Notes under the pieces: generated by a model | The model's database searches: none | Seen by the model: only the letters and a program-made list of their open reading frames with translations | What the model was told of the DNA's origin: nothing | Shown: positions 6,775 to 7,273 of the stretch, one piece after another | Layout of the letters: each line of letters begins with the position of its first letter | Numbering within the stretch: position 1 is the first letter of the stretch | Program-made: the position numbers and the translations under genes | DNA from: Pseudomonadota bacterium | GTDB lineage: Bacteria > Pseudomonadota > Alphaproteobacteria > Rhizobiales > Xanthobacteraceae | DNA: 7,273 bases | Assembly (NCBI GenBank): GCA_023405565.1 | Contig: JAEXXW010000343.1 | Coordinates: forward strand, 1-7,273 | Direction: 5' to 3'

Positions 6775-7273
6775 TCAGAGCAACTGGTTACGCGTTCCGA
6801 ACACTTCCGACAGCAGACTCGTATCAACGTAGGAATCGACATCAGGGAGATCGGTGAGGCCCGCAGCAGTCAGGCCCGCATAAATCGGTCCCGTGATGAC
6901 CGACTTGTCGAGCCAGAGCATGCCCTTTTCCTTGGTCAACGCACTGTTTGTCAGCGGGATGATTGCGCGATTGACCCTGATCTGTCTTTCAACGTCGATC
7001 TTGGTCGATCCGGCATATCGGTCCGCGAGGAAGCGTGGCGCAACCGCGGGATCGCGATTGTTCATCTCCCAGCCCTTGATGGACGCACGCAGAAAACCGA
7101 GGATTGTTTTGCGGTCTTCCCGAACGGCCTTGCCGCTAACGACGATCGGATCGGTGTAAGTCGGCAAACCAAGATTGGCGTAGTAGACGAGATTGGTCTC
7201 GATTCCCTTGTCCGCAAGCGAAAGGGGCTCGTTTGTCGAGAACACGCTCATCACATCGATATCGCCCTTGACC
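6775..7273 (-). CDS. ABC transporter substrate-binding protein, NMT1/THI5-like (partial, N-terminus outside window)
   Basis: The 165 C-terminal residues of a periplasmic binding protein are present, and the frame is open to the right edge. The visible part starts within V-K-G-D-I-D-V-M, the strand where this family usually has a 'G-x-V/I-D' followed by a hinge segment. It then shows S-T-N-E-P, a V-S-G-K-A-V-R-E-D segment, and a helix containing F-L-R-A-S-I-K-G-W, matching the familiar 'fl.A...Gw' pattern of NMT1/SsuA-like proteins. The tail includes M-L-W-L-D and ends Q-L-L before a TGA. The GTG/ATG pair near 7249-7254 is internal to this domain and is not the start. The signal peptide and most ligand-binding residues lie outside the window. 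It is the first known gene of the - strand operon and sits seven bases before the ATPase. Ligand identity cannot be read from this part. Confidence 0.9.
   Translation of the reverse strand, partial: VKGDIDVMSVFSTNEPLSLADKGIETNLVYYANLGLPTYTDPIVVSGKAVREDRKTILGFLRASIKGWEMNNRDPAVAPRFLADRYAGSTKIDVERQIRVNRAIIPLTNSALTKEKGMLWLDKSVITGPIYAGLTAAGLTDLPDVDSYVDTSLLSEVFGTRNQLL

Noticed and set aside
7249..7254. A GTG/ATG near the right edge as the start of the - strand binding-protein gene.
   Set aside because: The frame continues upstream with V-K-G-D-I-D, which belongs to the conserved family fold, so the codon is internal and the gene is truncated by the window edge.

Overview
The window looks like part of an alphaproteobacterial chromosome or large replicon. 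The DNA is fairly GC-rich and tightly packed, and the gene content (importers of the nitrate/sulfonate/taurine type beside an aromatic-type oxygenase set) is typical of Rhizobiales such as Brucella/Ochrobactrum, Rhizobium or Bradyrhizobium. This assignment rests on gene style only, because no rRNA, tRNA or lineage marker is present.

Layout. On the + strand, from the left edge, there is the last 23 codons of a probable substrate-binding protein, a 139-base gap with nothing recognisable, an ABC ATPase (214-1014), and an ABC permease (1011-1835) whose start overlaps the ATPase stop as ATGA. An 82-base convergent gap follows. Everything after it is on the - strand. In transcription order, from the right edge leftwards, this is a substrate-binding protein (N-terminus cut by the window), an ABC ATPase, an ABC permease, a two-module VOC-fold extradiol-type ring-cleavage dioxygenase, an alpha/beta hydrolase, and a Rieske non-heme iron oxygenase large subunit. 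Spacers between the - strand genes are 7 to 57 bases, and good Shine-Dalgarno sequences precede four of them, so they probably form one operon.

How the genes may work together. The - strand set reads as an uptake-plus-catabolism cassette. A periplasmic binding protein, permease and ATPase would import a small, probably aromatic or heteroaromatic, anion. The Rieske enzyme would hydroxylate or demethylate it, the VOC enzyme would cleave the dihydroxylated ring, and the hydrolase would split the ring-cleavage product or a related ester or lactone. The second importer on the + strand, converging on the first, may bring in the same or a related compound. The substrate cannot be read from the sequence. 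No reductase or ferredoxin for the Rieske enzyme, no small subunit, no regulator and no mobile element is seen in the window.

No RNA genes, CRISPR arrays, insertion sequences or convincing terminators were found. No stretch longer than 300 bases lacks a gene.
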